From: Fusobacterium sp. FSA-380-WT-3A
GTDB taxonomy: Bacteria; Fusobacteriota; Fusobacteriia; Fusobacteriales; Fusobacteriaceae
Direction of reading: 5' to 3'
NCBI RefSeq assembly: GCF_012843705.1
Contig: NZ_JABAFQ010000003.1
Location: forward strand, 62,001-126,000
Length of the DNA stretch: 64,000 nt
Of this stretch, positions 8,644 through 17,256 are shown one piece after another. The position numbers and the translations under genes are program-made. The notes beneath the pieces are model-generated. The model was not told the DNA's origin and searched no databases. It saw only the letters and a program-made list of their open reading frames with translations. Position 1 is the first letter of the stretch, and each line of letters starts with the position of its first letter.

Positions 8644-8848
8644 GTTGTTGTAATTTTTTTATTCTTGATAAAAAATAAAATTTTCGTAATTGAAAAATAC
8701 TTTCGTAATTTATGAAATGAGCTGAACGCTAAAAAATGACACTGTTTGAACGAAGTGAGTTTGTCATTTTTAGTGAAGCGAATAAAATAAATAGAAAATA
8801 TTTTTATGGAGATAAATTTTATTTTATAACAAAAAATTTCACAACAAC
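8644..8848. repeat. MITE-like 205-bp element with inverted-repeat ends
   Basis: This 420-bp stretch between glmS and the aminotransferase has no gene. Its ends GTTGTTGTAATTTTTT (8644-8659) and AAATTTCACAACAAC (8834-8848) are near-perfect inverted repeats. Inside lies a second dyad, CTAAAAAATGACAC...TGTCATTTTTAG around 8731-8772, holding GAACGAAGTGAG in its loop. Near the right end is the 31-base segment shared with the element at 4613-4695. It has no coding capacity, which fits a non-autonomous miniature transposable element or a dispersed palindrome. Copy number elsewhere cannot be judged here. Confidence 0.5.
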
Positions 8849-8886
8849 CTATTTTATTTTTTTATTTTTATAGAAATATTCTATTT

Positions 8887-9981
8887 TTATTTTAAAATAT
8901 CTTTGATAGCTTCAACTACTCTATCAATATATTCTAACTTAGCTCCCTCTCCCATATGTCCTATTCTTAAAATATATTTTTCATATTCTCCATATGAGCT
9001 GGCTATCATTATTTTATATTCATCTTTTAATTTTTTTATAAATTCTTTTGTAGTATATCCTTCTGGTACATAAAAAGCTGTCACTGTTGAAGCATAATCA
9101 TTTTCTAAATAAAGTTTTAAACCTAATTTTTCTATATTTTCTCTACAATATTTAGAAACTTCTTTATGTCTTTTTACAACTTTTTCTATTCCCTCATCTA
9201 AAAGATTATCTATAGCTTTATCTAATCCCATTATATCACTAGCTGGCATTGTATATGGAAAAAGTCTTTCTTCAACACAATTTTCCCAATAAGATAAATT
9301 ACAATAAAAAGAGTTTATTGGAGTTTTTCTATTTTTTATAATTTTCCAAGCTTCATCACTTACTGATAAAATTGTTAATCCTGGTGGTGCTGAAAAAACT
9401 TTTTGAGAACCACCTAAAGCAATATCAACTCCCCAATCTTTAACATTAAAAAATTCTCCACCAATAGCAGCTACTGTGTCTACTACTGTTAATATTCCTT
9501 TAGATTTTAACAATTTACAAATATTTTCTACATCATTTAAAACTCCTGTAGGAGTATCACAATGTACAACAGTAGCAAATTTAAAATTACTATCTTTCTC
9601 TAAAAATTCTTTTAATTTTTCAATATCAATCCCACATTTTGTATCTCCAAGAAATTTTACAACCTCTCCACCATATGGTGTAATAAGTCCTTCAAATCCC
9701 TCTCCAAAAAGTCCATTGGCTATAACAAGAACTCTATCTCCTTTTTCTGTAAGTGAAGCACAAGCAGCATCTAATCCTACCATTCCTTCTCCACTCATTA
9801 TAACTATATTTTTCTTTTCACTTCCAAATACTTTTGAAAATTTTTCTCTCAATTCATCATAAAAAATAAAAAACTCTTCATCAATATCTGGATTTCCGAA
9901 AAATTTACTTCTAGCTTCTAAGACATTTTCTCTAACAATAGTTGGTCCTGGTGTCATCATTAAATAATTTGGTTTATACAT
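8887..9981 (-). CDS. class V aminotransferase (serine-pyruvate/alanine-glyoxylate type)
   Basis: A 364-residue PLP enzyme with the fold-type I, class V layout: N-terminal MMTPGPT, the cofactor pocket MSGEGMVGLDAA, HCDTPTGVLND, VVDTVAAIGG with the PLP-binding Asp, and the Schiff-base lysine in LGGSQKVFSAPPGL. The family includes serine-pyruvate, alanine-glyoxylate and phosphonate aminotransferases; which reaction it catalyses is uncertain. AGGAGG precedes the ATG. It begins 44 bases downstream of bioB on the same strand, so the two may be cotranscribed. It is not BioA or BioF, so it does not complete a biotin pathway. Confidence 0.82.
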   Translation of the reverse strand: MYKPNYLMMTPGPTIVRENVLEARSKFFGNPDIDEEFFIFYDELREKFSKVFGSEKKNIVIMSGEGMVGLDAACASLTEKGDRVLVIANGLFGEGFEGLITPYGGEVVKFLGDTKCGIDIEKLKEFLEKDSNFKFATVVHCDTPTGVLNDVENICKLLKSKGILTVVDTVAAIGGEFFNVKDWGVDIALGGSQKVFSAPPGLTILSVSDEAWKIIKNRKTPINSFYCNLSYWENCVEERLFPYTMPASDIMGLDKAIDNLLDEGIEKVVKRHKEVSKYCRENIEKLGLKLYLENDYASTVTAFYVPEGYTTKEFIKKLKDEYKIMIASSYGEYEKYILRIGHMGEGAKLEYIDRVVEAIKDILK

Positions 9982-10025
9982 CTTTCCTCCTAAAGTTCAA
10001 AATTTTTCTTATTATAGCATATTTT

Positions 10026-10994
10026 TTATGATTCCCAAATCTTTTTTAAATTTTTTATAAATTTAAAATCATCTTCTACACTTCTTCCTTTTATTGTTAA
10101 ATATCCACCAATCATAAGTCCATTGGCTCCAGCTAAAAAAGCACTTCCCATAAAATCTTTTAAGATACTCTCCCTTCCAGCTACAACTTTTATATTTTTA
10201 TCTTTAAGAATAAGTCTGTATATAGCAATAGTTTTTAAAATTTCATCAACACTTAAAATTTCTCTATCTCCATGTGGAGTTCCTTTAATTGGATTTAAAA
10301 TATTAAGAGGAATAGCATCAACCCCTAATTCTTTACAAGTAAATGCCATATCTATTCTATCTTCCCAAGTTTCTCCCATTCCAATTATTCCACCACAACA
10401 AACTTTCATTCCAACTTTTTGAGCTGCTTTAATTGTTTCTACTCTATCTAAAACATTATGAGTTGTGGCAACTATATCTTTATATGCTTTTATAGAAGTT
10501 TGTAAATTTGAGTGAAATCTTACAACTCCTGCTTCTTTTAAAGTTTTTAATTCATCTTCATTTAAAAGTCCTATTGAACAACAAATTTCAATATTTTCTT
10601 TAGACATATCTTCAGCAAATTTTTTTATTGTTTCATAATCTTTTGTCCCTTTTTGTATTCCTTTACCACTTGTCACAATAGCAAATCTATCACTATTATG
10701 AGCAATAGCCTCTTTACATTCATTTTCTAAAACTTCTAAATCTTTTAATGGATAAGTTTCTATACAAGTATTATATTTTTCTGACTGAGCACAAAATTTA
10801 CAATCTTCTGAGCATTTTCCAGATTTTGCATTTGTTATTGTACAAGTTTCTATTTTATTTCCACAATATTTTTCTCTTACTTCATTGGCTACATTAAATA
10901 ATTCTAAAAGTTTACTTCCTTTTAATTGACATAACTCCAAAGCTTCTTCTTTTGTAATCTCTTCATCTATATATTTTCTAATATTTAATTCCAT
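10026..10994 (-). CDS. bioB: biotin synthase (radical SAM)
   Basis: It inserts sulfur into dethiobiotin to make biotin. The radical SAM cluster motif CSEDCKFC supplies Cys61, Cys65 and Cys68, and later conserved features such as CCSIGLL, RFHSNLQTS and PLNILNPIKGTP (cluster region and SAM/dethiobiotin site) are present. The length of 322 is standard. No bioA, bioD or bioF is near, which suggests salvage of dethiobiotin or pathway genes elsewhere. The biotin-dependent OadA at 32.6-34.4 kb is one consumer. The ribosome site GAGGTG lies just before the ATG. Confidence 0.93.
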   Translation of the reverse strand: MELNIRKYIDEEITKEEALELCQLKGSKLLELFNVANEVREKYCGNKIETCTITNAKSGKCSEDCKFCAQSEKYNTCIETYPLKDLEVLENECKEAIAHNSDRFAIVTSGKGIQKGTKDYETIKKFAEDMSKENIEICCSIGLLNEDELKTLKEAGVVRFHSNLQTSIKAYKDIVATTHNVLDRVETIKAAQKVGMKVCCGGIIGMGETWEDRIDMAFTCKELGVDAIPLNILNPIKGTPHGDREILSVDEILKTIAIYRLILKDKNIKVVAGRESILKDFMGSAFLAGANGLMIGGYLTIKGRSVEDDFKFIKNLKKIWES

Positions 10995-11156
10995 AGAACA
11001 CCTCTTAATTATTTTTTTATATGATATATTATTTGAAAAAAATAGTAAACCAATTTTATTTTAAAAGTTAACATTTAGAAAAATAAATTTTTTTATTTAT
11101 TTTTTTAGAAAATATATGTATAATATTTTATATTGATTTTATTTTGGAGGTTTTTT

Positions 11157-11540
11157 ATGAAAGACGGTTTAAAAGAAGGAATGAAACTTACTCATACTAA
11201 AATAGTTGGTTCTGAGGAAACAGCAGCAAAAATAGCTTCTGGTACTTTAGAAGTTTATGGCACTCCATATTTAGTAGCTTTTATGGAAAAAACTTCTCTT
11301 GATATTGTTGCTCCTTTCTTAGATGAAAATGAATCAACTGTTGGGATTGCAATGAACATGAAACATTTAAGAGCTAACAAAGTTGGAGATGAAATCTCTT
11401 GCGAATCTACTCTTGTAAAAATAGAGGGAAGAAAGTTAACTTTTGAAGTTAAAGCAATGTATAAAGATATTGTTATCGGTGAAGGTGTACACGAAAGATT
11501 TGTTATTGATGTAAATAAGTTTCTTTCTAAATTAAATTAA
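11157..11540 (+). CDS. FlK-like hotdog-fold acyl-CoA thioesterase
   Basis: A 127-residue single hotdog-domain protein. I chose the ATG at 11157 because GGAGG lies 6 bases upstream; the eight extra codons back to 11133 would overlap that site. The family's likely catalytic triad is visible: Thr in YGTPYLVAFME, the Glu that ends that motif, and His in NMKHLRANKVGD. FlK relatives hydrolyse small acyl-CoAs or act on toxic ones, but no substrate can be fixed here. It is monocistronic, with a possible TATAAT at 11119, and converges on the envelope sugar cluster. Confidence 0.85.
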   Translation: MKDGLKEGMKLTHTKIVGSEETAAKIASGTLEVYGTPYLVAFMEKTSLDIVAPFLDENESTVGIAMNMKHLRANKVGDEISCESTLVKIEGRKLTFEVKAMYKDIVIGEGVHERFVIDVNKFLSKLN

Positions 11541-11551
11541 TAAAAATAAAT

Positions 11552-11608
11552 AAGCTATTGCAAATTTTGTTATTAACAATTTCATAAAATGCAATAGCTT
11601 TTATTTTC
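11552..11608. terminator. bidirectional terminator
   Basis: Stem AAGCTATTGC (11552-11561) and GCAATAGCTT (11591-11600) with an inner TTGTTA/TAACAA dyad and T-rich flanks on both sides. It separates the thioesterase from the converging sugar cluster. Confidence 0.75.
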
Positions 11609-12658
11609 CTATATTTTTTTATACCAATTTATAAAATTTTTAATTCCATCTTTAAAAGTTGTTTGAGGATTATATTTTATCATCTCTTTAGCTTTTGAAA
11701 TGTCAGCAAAAGTCCTATCTACATCCCCACTCTGTTTTGGCATCTCCCTTACTTTTGCTTTTTTATTTAATGTTTCCTCTATTGTAGAAATCATCTCTTT
11801 TAATGAAACAGTATTTGAATTTCCAAGATTTAATATTTCATAAACTCCTTTATTTTTATCAAGGTAATCAATAGATTTCTTTATTCCTTGTACTATATCT
11901 TTTACATAGGTATAATCTCTTGAGCTACTTCCATCACCAAACATCTCTATCTCTTCATCATTTATTATTTTCTTTGTAAATTTATGGATTGCTAAATCTG
12001 GTCTTTGTCTTTCTCCATAAACAGTAAAAAATCTTAATTGAATCATATTAACACCATAAAGATGAGAATAAACATGTCCCAAAATTTCTCCAGATTTTTT
12101 AGTAGCAGCATAAGGAGAGATTGGAAAATCTACTATATCTTTTTCAGAAAAAGGTACTTTTTTATTATTTCCATAAACAGATGAGGAAGAAGCTTGAATA
12201 AATTTTTTTATTTGAAATTTTTTACAATTTTCTAAAAGGTTTAAAAATCCTTTTATGTTTACATCTTCATATTCCATTGGTTGTAATAGTGACGGTCTTA
12301 CACCAGCAAGTCCAGCTAAGTTTATAATAATTTCTGGCTTTTCAACAGAAAAAATATTCTCTACTATTTTTTCATCTCTAATATCTCCATAATATAATTT
12401 ATAATCTTCGTTATTTATCTCTTGAGAAACTTTTTTAATAATCTCATCTTTTGATAAATTATAATTTTCTATATTAATTTTTTTAAAATCGTCCAATCTA
12501 TTTAAACTTTCAAAAATATTTCTTATTTTAATTTTATAAGAATAAAATTCATGAAAATTATCAAGATTTATTATTTTATAATTTTCTTTTAACAACTCTT
12601 CACAAAGATGAGAACCAATAAATCCAGCTCCCCCTGTTATTAATATAGTTTTTTTCAT
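11609..12658 (-). CDS. NAD-dependent UDP-sugar epimerase, probably UDP-glucuronate 4-epimerase
   Basis: A 349-residue extended short-chain dehydrogenase. The N-terminal NAD site is ITGGAGFIGSHL, and the catalytic Ser and Tyr-Lys are in QASSSSVYG and YAATKKSGE. The block FFTVYGERQRPDLAIHKFTKKI is typical of UDP-glucuronate/galacturonate epimerases rather than GalE. It is the last gene of the cluster, 9 bases after ugd, whose product (UDP-glucuronate) would be its substrate, giving UDP-galacturonate. The epimerase class is firm; the exact sugar is inferred from family resemblance and context. Confidence 0.85.
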   Translation of the reverse strand: MKKTILITGGAGFIGSHLCEELLKENYKIINLDNFHEFYSYKIKIRNIFESLNRLDDFKKINIENYNLSKDEIIKKVSQEINNEDYKLYYGDIRDEKIVENIFSVEKPEIIINLAGLAGVRPSLLQPMEYEDVNIKGFLNLLENCKKFQIKKFIQASSSSVYGNNKKVPFSEKDIVDFPISPYAATKKSGEILGHVYSHLYGVNMIQLRFFTVYGERQRPDLAIHKFTKKIINDEEIEMFGDGSSSRDYTYVKDIVQGIKKSIDYLDKNKGVYEILNLGNSNTVSLKEMISTIEETLNKKAKVREMPKQSGDVDRTFADISKAKEMIKYNPQTTFKDGIKNFINWYKKI

Positions 12659-12667
12659 TTTTTCTCC

Positions 12668-13891
12668 TTAATCTCTTTTAAAAATATCTCTTGTATATAC
12701 TTTATCTCTTACATCATCAAGTACTGAATCATATCTATTAGCCAAAATACTTCCACTTAATTTTTTAAATTCTTCTAAATCATTTACAATTTTATTGCCA
12801 AAAAATGTATCTTCATCTTTTAAAGTTGGCTCATAAATAATAACAGAAACTCCTTTATCTTTAATCCTTTTTATTATTCCTTGAATACTACTCTGTCTAA
12901 AATTATCACTATTACTTTTCATTGTTAAACGATAGATTCCAACTGTTGAATTTTCTATATTTTCAAACTCTAAATTTTCTAATACACGATTTGCTATAAA
13001 ATCTTTACGAGTATGATTAGATTTTACAATAGCTCCTATGATATCTTGGGGAATTTCATCATAATTAGCTAAAAGTTGTTTTGTATCTTTTGGTAAACAA
13101 TAGCCACCATATCCAAAAGATGGATTATTATAATATGTCCCTATTCTTGGGTCTAAACAAACTCCATCTATAATATCTTTTGTATTCAAATTTTTCATCT
13201 CTGCATATGTATCAAGCTCATTAAAATATCCAATTCTTAAAGCTAAATATGTATTTGAAAAAAGTTTTACAGCTTCAGCTTCTGTAAATCCCATAAATAA
13301 AGTTTCAATATCTTTTTTTATAGCTCCCTCTTCCAATAATTTTGCAAAAAGATGGGCTTTTTCAGTTAAAAATTCATCACCTTTATCAGTTGAAACTATT
13401 ATTCTTGAGGGATACAAATTATCATACAAAGCTTTTGATTCTCTTAAAAATTCTGGACTAAAAATTATATTTTTACTATTATATTTTTTTCTGATTGATT
13501 CAGTATATCCAACAGGAATTGTAGATTTTATAACTATAATTCCTTTATTATTAACTTTCAATATTTCTTCTATAACTTTTTCTACTGTAGAAGTATCAAA
13601 ATAATTTGTTTTTACATCATAATTTGTTGGAACAGCCACAATTATAAAATCAGCATTCCTATAAGAATTTTCACTATCTAAAACTCCTTGTAAATTTAAT
13701 TTGTGATTTGCTAAGTATTCTTCTATATAATCATCTTGAATAGGAGATATTTTATTATTTATCATTTTAATTTTTTCTTCATCTACATCTAAAGCTGTAA
13801 CTTTATTATGTTGAGCTAATAATATCGCTATTGATAATCCAACATATCCTGTTCCAACCACTGTTATATTCAAAGAATTTTTATTTTCCAT
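12668..13891 (-). CDS. ugd: UDP-glucose 6-dehydrogenase
   Basis: A 407-residue enzyme that oxidises UDP-glucose twice to UDP-glucuronate. It shows the Rossmann start [12 protein letters not shown], the linker region [10 protein letters not shown], the [15 protein letters not shown] helix, and the active-site cysteine in [12 protein letters not shown], where it forms the thioester intermediate. The C-terminal UDP-binding domain is complete. It sits between a membrane sugar transferase (22-bp gap) and the uronate epimerase (9-bp gap), so UDP-uronic acid synthesis is encoded directly with the transferases. Confidence 0.95.
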   Translation of the reverse strand: MENKNSLNITVVGTGYVGLSIAILLAQHNKVTALDVDEEKIKMINNKISPIQDDYIEEYLANHKLNLQGVLDSENSYRNADFIIVAVPTNYDVKTNYFDTSTVEKVIEEILKVNNKGIIVIKSTIPVGYTESIRKKYNSKNIIFSPEFLRESKALYDNLYPSRIIVSTDKGDEFLTEKAHLFAKLLEEGAIKKDIETLFMGFTEAEAVKLFSNTYLALRIGYFNELDTYAEMKNLNTKDIIDGVCLDPRIGTYYNNPSFGYGGYCLPKDTKQLLANYDEIPQDIIGAIVKSNHTRKDFIANRVLENLEFENIENSTVGIYRLTMKSNSDNFRQSSIQGIIKRIKDKGVSVIIYEPTLKDEDTFFGNKIVNDLEEFKKLSGSILANRYDSVLDDVRDKVYTRDIFKRD

Positions 13892-13913
13892 ACCCTAAAC
13901 TTCCTTTCTAATC

Positions 13914-15383
13914 CTAAAATTCAAAGATAAAATATTTTTTATTTTTATAAATAATATTTAGATTTTTATCTTTTAAATCATCTATATATTTTGTTTTAGA
14001 TATAAATATTTTTTTATCTATTGAAATATTTTCGCCAAAATTATCTGTTATTATAATCTCTTTATTTATTACATCTTTTAAATTTACAATATCTTCAAAT
14101 CTATAAGATATAATTTGATTCCTTGCATCTTTATTTATTATTTTTATAGGATATTTCAATGTATAATTTTTATTGTAAAACTCTATATTAAAGTTGATAA
14201 ATACAAAAATTATAAACAGAGAAATTGGAGTTATTAATAATCTTTTATAAAAATTTTTCTCCTTATTAAAAATCAAATTAAAAGGAATAGAAAAAATTGA
14301 TAAAACTTCCATTACTATTAATAAAATCTTTCCAATTTTTTTATCTCTCAATTTCATAATAAAACTTAATAACAATAAAATTGCTCCTGGAGATATTGGT
14401 AAAAGATATATTTCTAATTTTCCACTTGCAATGGAAAGTAAAACTATAACCACTATTGTCCAAACAAAACCTATTTTTTCTAAAATATCCCATTTATTAT
14501 AAGATTTTATATTTTTTAAATAATAAACTATTGAAAATAATATTGTAATTCCATAGGGATATAATATAGCTGGTAATTTTTTTATATAATAATAAAAAGG
14601 TCTTACATGAGCTTTTGATTTTACAATTCTTCCTACTGTTTCCTGTCCAAATAAAAGATTTACATACTCTTTTCCCTCTGGATAAGTAAAAAGTTTTCCT
14701 ATCCATATTCCTAAAAAACACAATATTAAAAGAATTCCTCTAAAAAATTTTATCTTTTTTAAAAATCCTATATTTTTTTCAAACATAAGAAAAACCAGTA
14801 TAATTCCTACAGGAATTCCAAATCCTGCTGGTCCTTTTGTAAAGATAGCCAAAAATATAAATATATATATTGCAAAAATATTTATATTATTAAATTCAAT
14901 TTTTCCATAATATAAATTAAAGAAAAAATAAAGAGATAAAAATATAAAACAACTCATAAGCATATCCATTCTTATAAAAGCTGATGTCCCTATAAAAAAT
15001 GGAATAGAAATTAAAAATATAGTAAATATAAAAGCTTCTCTTTCACTTTTAAATCTTTTTATAAATTTATAAAAATAAGTTGTTATAAAAAATGATGGAA
15101 TAAGACTTCCTAATATTATTGTTCCCTGTATAAAAAAATCTTTCATATATTTTCTAGCTAAAAATAATATGAAAAAATATAAAGGTGGTTTATCTGGATA
15201 CAGCTCTCCTAAATATTTTAAAATAAATAAATTTTTACTTTGAATCATATTATCAACTATAACAAAATATTTAATTTCATTTTTTATATCTGGAAAACGA
15301 AATATAGCTAAAGGAAAAAATACAAAAATATATACTCCTAAAAAAATTAGATAATTTTTATCTATTTTTAACTTTCTTTCCAT
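13914..15383 (-). CDS. ArnT-like (GT39/GT83) membrane glycosyltransferase, copy 1
   Basis: A 489-residue polytopic membrane protein with roughly ten or more hydrophobic segments in residues 1-395 and a small soluble C-terminal part. The family's first periplasmic loop is seen as RFPDIKNEIKYF, with the acidic residues that bind the lipid-phosphate sugar, followed by GELYPDKPPLYF, the KPPL motif of ArnT-type enzymes. Such enzymes take a sugar from a polyprenyl phosphate and put it on lipid A or another acceptor on the periplasmic side. Its start overlaps the end of copy 2 by 16 bases, so translation is probably coupled. Confidence 0.85.
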   Translation of the reverse strand: MERKLKIDKNYLIFLGVYIFVFFPLAIFRFPDIKNEIKYFVIVDNMIQSKNLFILKYLGELYPDKPPLYFFILFLARKYMKDFFIQGTIILGSLIPSFFITTYFYKFIKRFKSEREAFIFTIFLISIPFFIGTSAFIRMDMLMSCFIFLSLYFFFNLYYGKIEFNNINIFAIYIFIFLAIFTKGPAGFGIPVGIILVFLMFEKNIGFLKKIKFFRGILLILCFLGIWIGKLFTYPEGKEYVNLLFGQETVGRIVKSKAHVRPFYYYIKKLPAILYPYGITILFSIVYYLKNIKSYNKWDILEKIGFVWTIVVIVLLSIASGKLEIYLLPISPGAILLLLSFIMKLRDKKIGKILLIVMEVLSIFSIPFNLIFNKEKNFYKRLLITPISLFIIFVFINFNIEFYNKNYTLKYPIKIINKDARNQIISYRFEDIVNLKDVINKEIIITDNFGENISIDKKIFISKTKYIDDLKDKNLNIIYKNKKYFIFEF

Positions 15384-16984
15384 AAAAGCTCCTTATTTTT
15401 TTCTAAAAAGTAAATTTCTATAACTTCGTTAACTTCATTAAAATATAATTCTTTCTTTAAAACAGTATAATTTTCTTTTACATCTTTTGGTAAATCAGAG
15501 AAAAATATTAATTTTTCTGGTAAGGATTCTATATTTTTATAATCTTCTATCTCTTTTCCAACTCTCCAAACATCCATAATTCCATAAGAGTCTGAATATA
15601 TTTCCTCTTTATTAGAAGCTTTTACAAATTCTTTAATATTCTTTGCATTTATAAATTTTTGTTGTTTATCTACAAAGTTTTTAGAAATAAAACCACTTGT
15701 AACTGAATAAACTACCAAAAAGAAAATCCCACTTCCTACTGTAATATACTTTAAAAAATATTCCTTTTTATTTTTTAAATTTTTAAAAGAGAAATATATA
15801 AATGGTGCTAAAAAAATAATTAATAAAAAAGTATATTCTATTTGGAAATTTTTAGCTAAATATTGATTTACAAAAACAAATCCTAAAAGTCCACAAGATA
15901 ATAATAAAATAAAACCATTTTGAATATTTAGAAGAAATTTATCTGATTTTTTTAATTTATCTAATGTTAAATTGTAATAATAATAGCAGATATTTCCAAC
16001 TCCTATACTTGAAACCATAAATATTGGAATTCCATATCTTTTCTTTTTCATTTTTATTATTGAAATAAAAATTATCACTAAAATATTCCAGAAAAAAATT
16101 AACTTTGAAAAACTTTTATTTTCATTTCTCTCTTCACTCCATTTTTTTAAAAATAAACTTATAGAAAAGAATAACCATATTCCCATGTATAAAAAGTAAT
16201 CTAAATAGTAAAAAAGACTTTTTTCATGAGAGTTCATCCAAGTATTTTCCTCTTTTTTAAGAACTGATAAAAAGAAATCTGGATATTTAAAATAAACTAT
16301 GCTTGGCCAAATCAAAGCTAAAACAATTCCAACTAAAATAAAAATTATTATATTTTTTAAATTTTTCTTATACTCATTTAAACCAAAAATAAATATATGT
16401 GCCAATAAAAATGGGATAAAAAGTCCATAAATTCCAACAGGTCCTTTACTCATAATAGATAGGGCTAAAAATATTCCAGCAAATATAAACTCTTTTGTTT
16501 TTGATGATTTTAACCCTCTTACAAAAAAAGTTATACTTCCAAAAATAAGTACATAGGTAAACATATCCCATGTATTTTCATTTCCAACTTTTATTATCAT
16601 AAAAGTTGTACTTGCTACAAAGCTTCCCAAAAAACTTAAAAATATATTTTCAGTAAAATTTTTTATAAAATAATAAACTAGAAATATAAAAATTATTCCC
16701 AATATTCCAACAGGTATCCTAAGAATCCATTGATTTGTAAAATTTTCTGTAAGTTTCATCATAATAGCTGTTAACCATGTTGGAAAAGGTGGTTTCTCAA
16801 ATCTCAACATTCCATTTAATGTAGGAATTAAAAAATTATTATTTAAAACCATCTCTCTAGCTGTTATAAAATTTCTAGCTTCCATAAGTCCCACAGGTCT
16901 TATTCCTAAATTTATAAAAAAACTTATAAAAGATACAATTCCAAGCAAAGATAAATATATTTTTTCATTTTGTTTACTCAACAT
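15368..16984 (-). CDS. ArnT-like (GT39/GT83) membrane glycosyltransferase, copy 2
   Basis: A 538-residue polytopic protein with the same architecture as its neighbour but low sequence similarity. The first loop reads RPVGLMEARNFITAREM and is followed by GMLRFEKPPFPTWL, the KPP motif; after about eleven hydrophobic segments there is a soluble C-terminal tail from about residue 440. The acidic residue position differs from copy 1 (E in MEAR against D and E in DIKNE). Two such enzymes in one operon suggest two acceptor sites or two sugars. It begins 2 bases after the LAB_N gene stops. Confidence 0.85.
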   Translation of the reverse strand: MLSKQNEKIYLSLLGIVSFISFFINLGIRPVGLMEARNFITAREMVLNNNFLIPTLNGMLRFEKPPFPTWLTAIMMKLTENFTNQWILRIPVGILGIIFIFLVYYFIKNFTENIFLSFLGSFVASTTFMIIKVGNENTWDMFTYVLIFGSITFFVRGLKSSKTKEFIFAGIFLALSIMSKGPVGIYGLFIPFLLAHIFIFGLNEYKKNLKNIIIFILVGIVLALIWPSIVYFKYPDFFLSVLKKEENTWMNSHEKSLFYYLDYFLYMGIWLFFSISLFLKKWSEERNENKSFSKLIFFWNILVIIFISIIKMKKKRYGIPIFMVSSIGVGNICYYYYNLTLDKLKKSDKFLLNIQNGFILLLSCGLLGFVFVNQYLAKNFQIEYTFLLIIFLAPFIYFSFKNLKNKKEYFLKYITVGSGIFFLVVYSVTSGFISKNFVDKQQKFINAKNIKEFVKASNKEEIYSDSYGIMDVWRVGKEIEDYKNIESLPEKLIFFSDLPKDVKENYTVLKKELYFNEVNEVIEIYFLEKNKELLWKES

Positions 16985-16986
16985 AT

Positions 16987-17256
16987 TTACTCCTCAGTTT
17001 TAAATTTTTTAATTAAATAAATATTTCTACTATAAATCAATACATTTGGAGCTTGTCCTAATATAAATACAGGGTCTTTTTTATAAATAGCATAAATCAA
17101 TAAAAGTGTGCTTCCTCCTAAACTAAAAACCCAAAATGAAAATGGAATTACACTTTTCTTTGCCTTTTCACTTGCAATCCATTGAATTATAAACCTCATT
17201 GAAAAAAGTCCTTGTCCGATTAGTCCTAATAAAAACCACACATTCCATTTAAACAT
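16987..17256 (-). CDS. LAB_N-type three-helix membrane protein (lipid A disaccharide synthase N-domain family)
   Basis: An 89-residue protein with three hydrophobic segments (about 7-25, 38-57 and 63-79). I set the start at 17256, where GGGAGA lies 8 bases upstream; the longer frame to 17277 has no such site. The pattern LGLIGQGLFSMRFIIQW, SEKAKKSVIPFSFW and LIYAIYKKDPVFILGQ matches the small LAB_N proteins found beside lipid A glycosyltransferases. The spacing of KKSVIP, a glycine in helix 2 and LIYA also resembles PQ-loop/semiSWEET repeats, hinting at a role in moving the lipid-linked sugar. It overlaps the GT2 gene by 8 bases. Function is unproven. Confidence 0.75.
   Translation of the reverse strand: MFKWNVWFLLGLIGQGLFSMRFIIQWIASEKAKKSVIPFSFWVFSLGGSTLLLIYAIYKKDPVFILGQAPNVLIYSRNIYLIKKFKTEE

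Noticed and set aside
8644-8848. Possible small RNA gene or tRNA-like fold in the 420-bp gap
   Set aside because: No tRNA loops or conserved RNA motif. The inverted-repeat ends and shared core with the element at 4613 favour a miniature repeat element.
9476-9862. 128-codon plus-strand frame opposite the aminotransferase
   Set aside because: Lies entirely inside a gene with clear catalytic motifs on the other strand; no independent start signal.
15368-15383. Overlap of the two ArnT-like genes as evidence of a frameshifted single gene
   Set aside because: Each protein has its own complete N-terminal loop and KPP motif, so these are two full-length genes with a coupled overlap.
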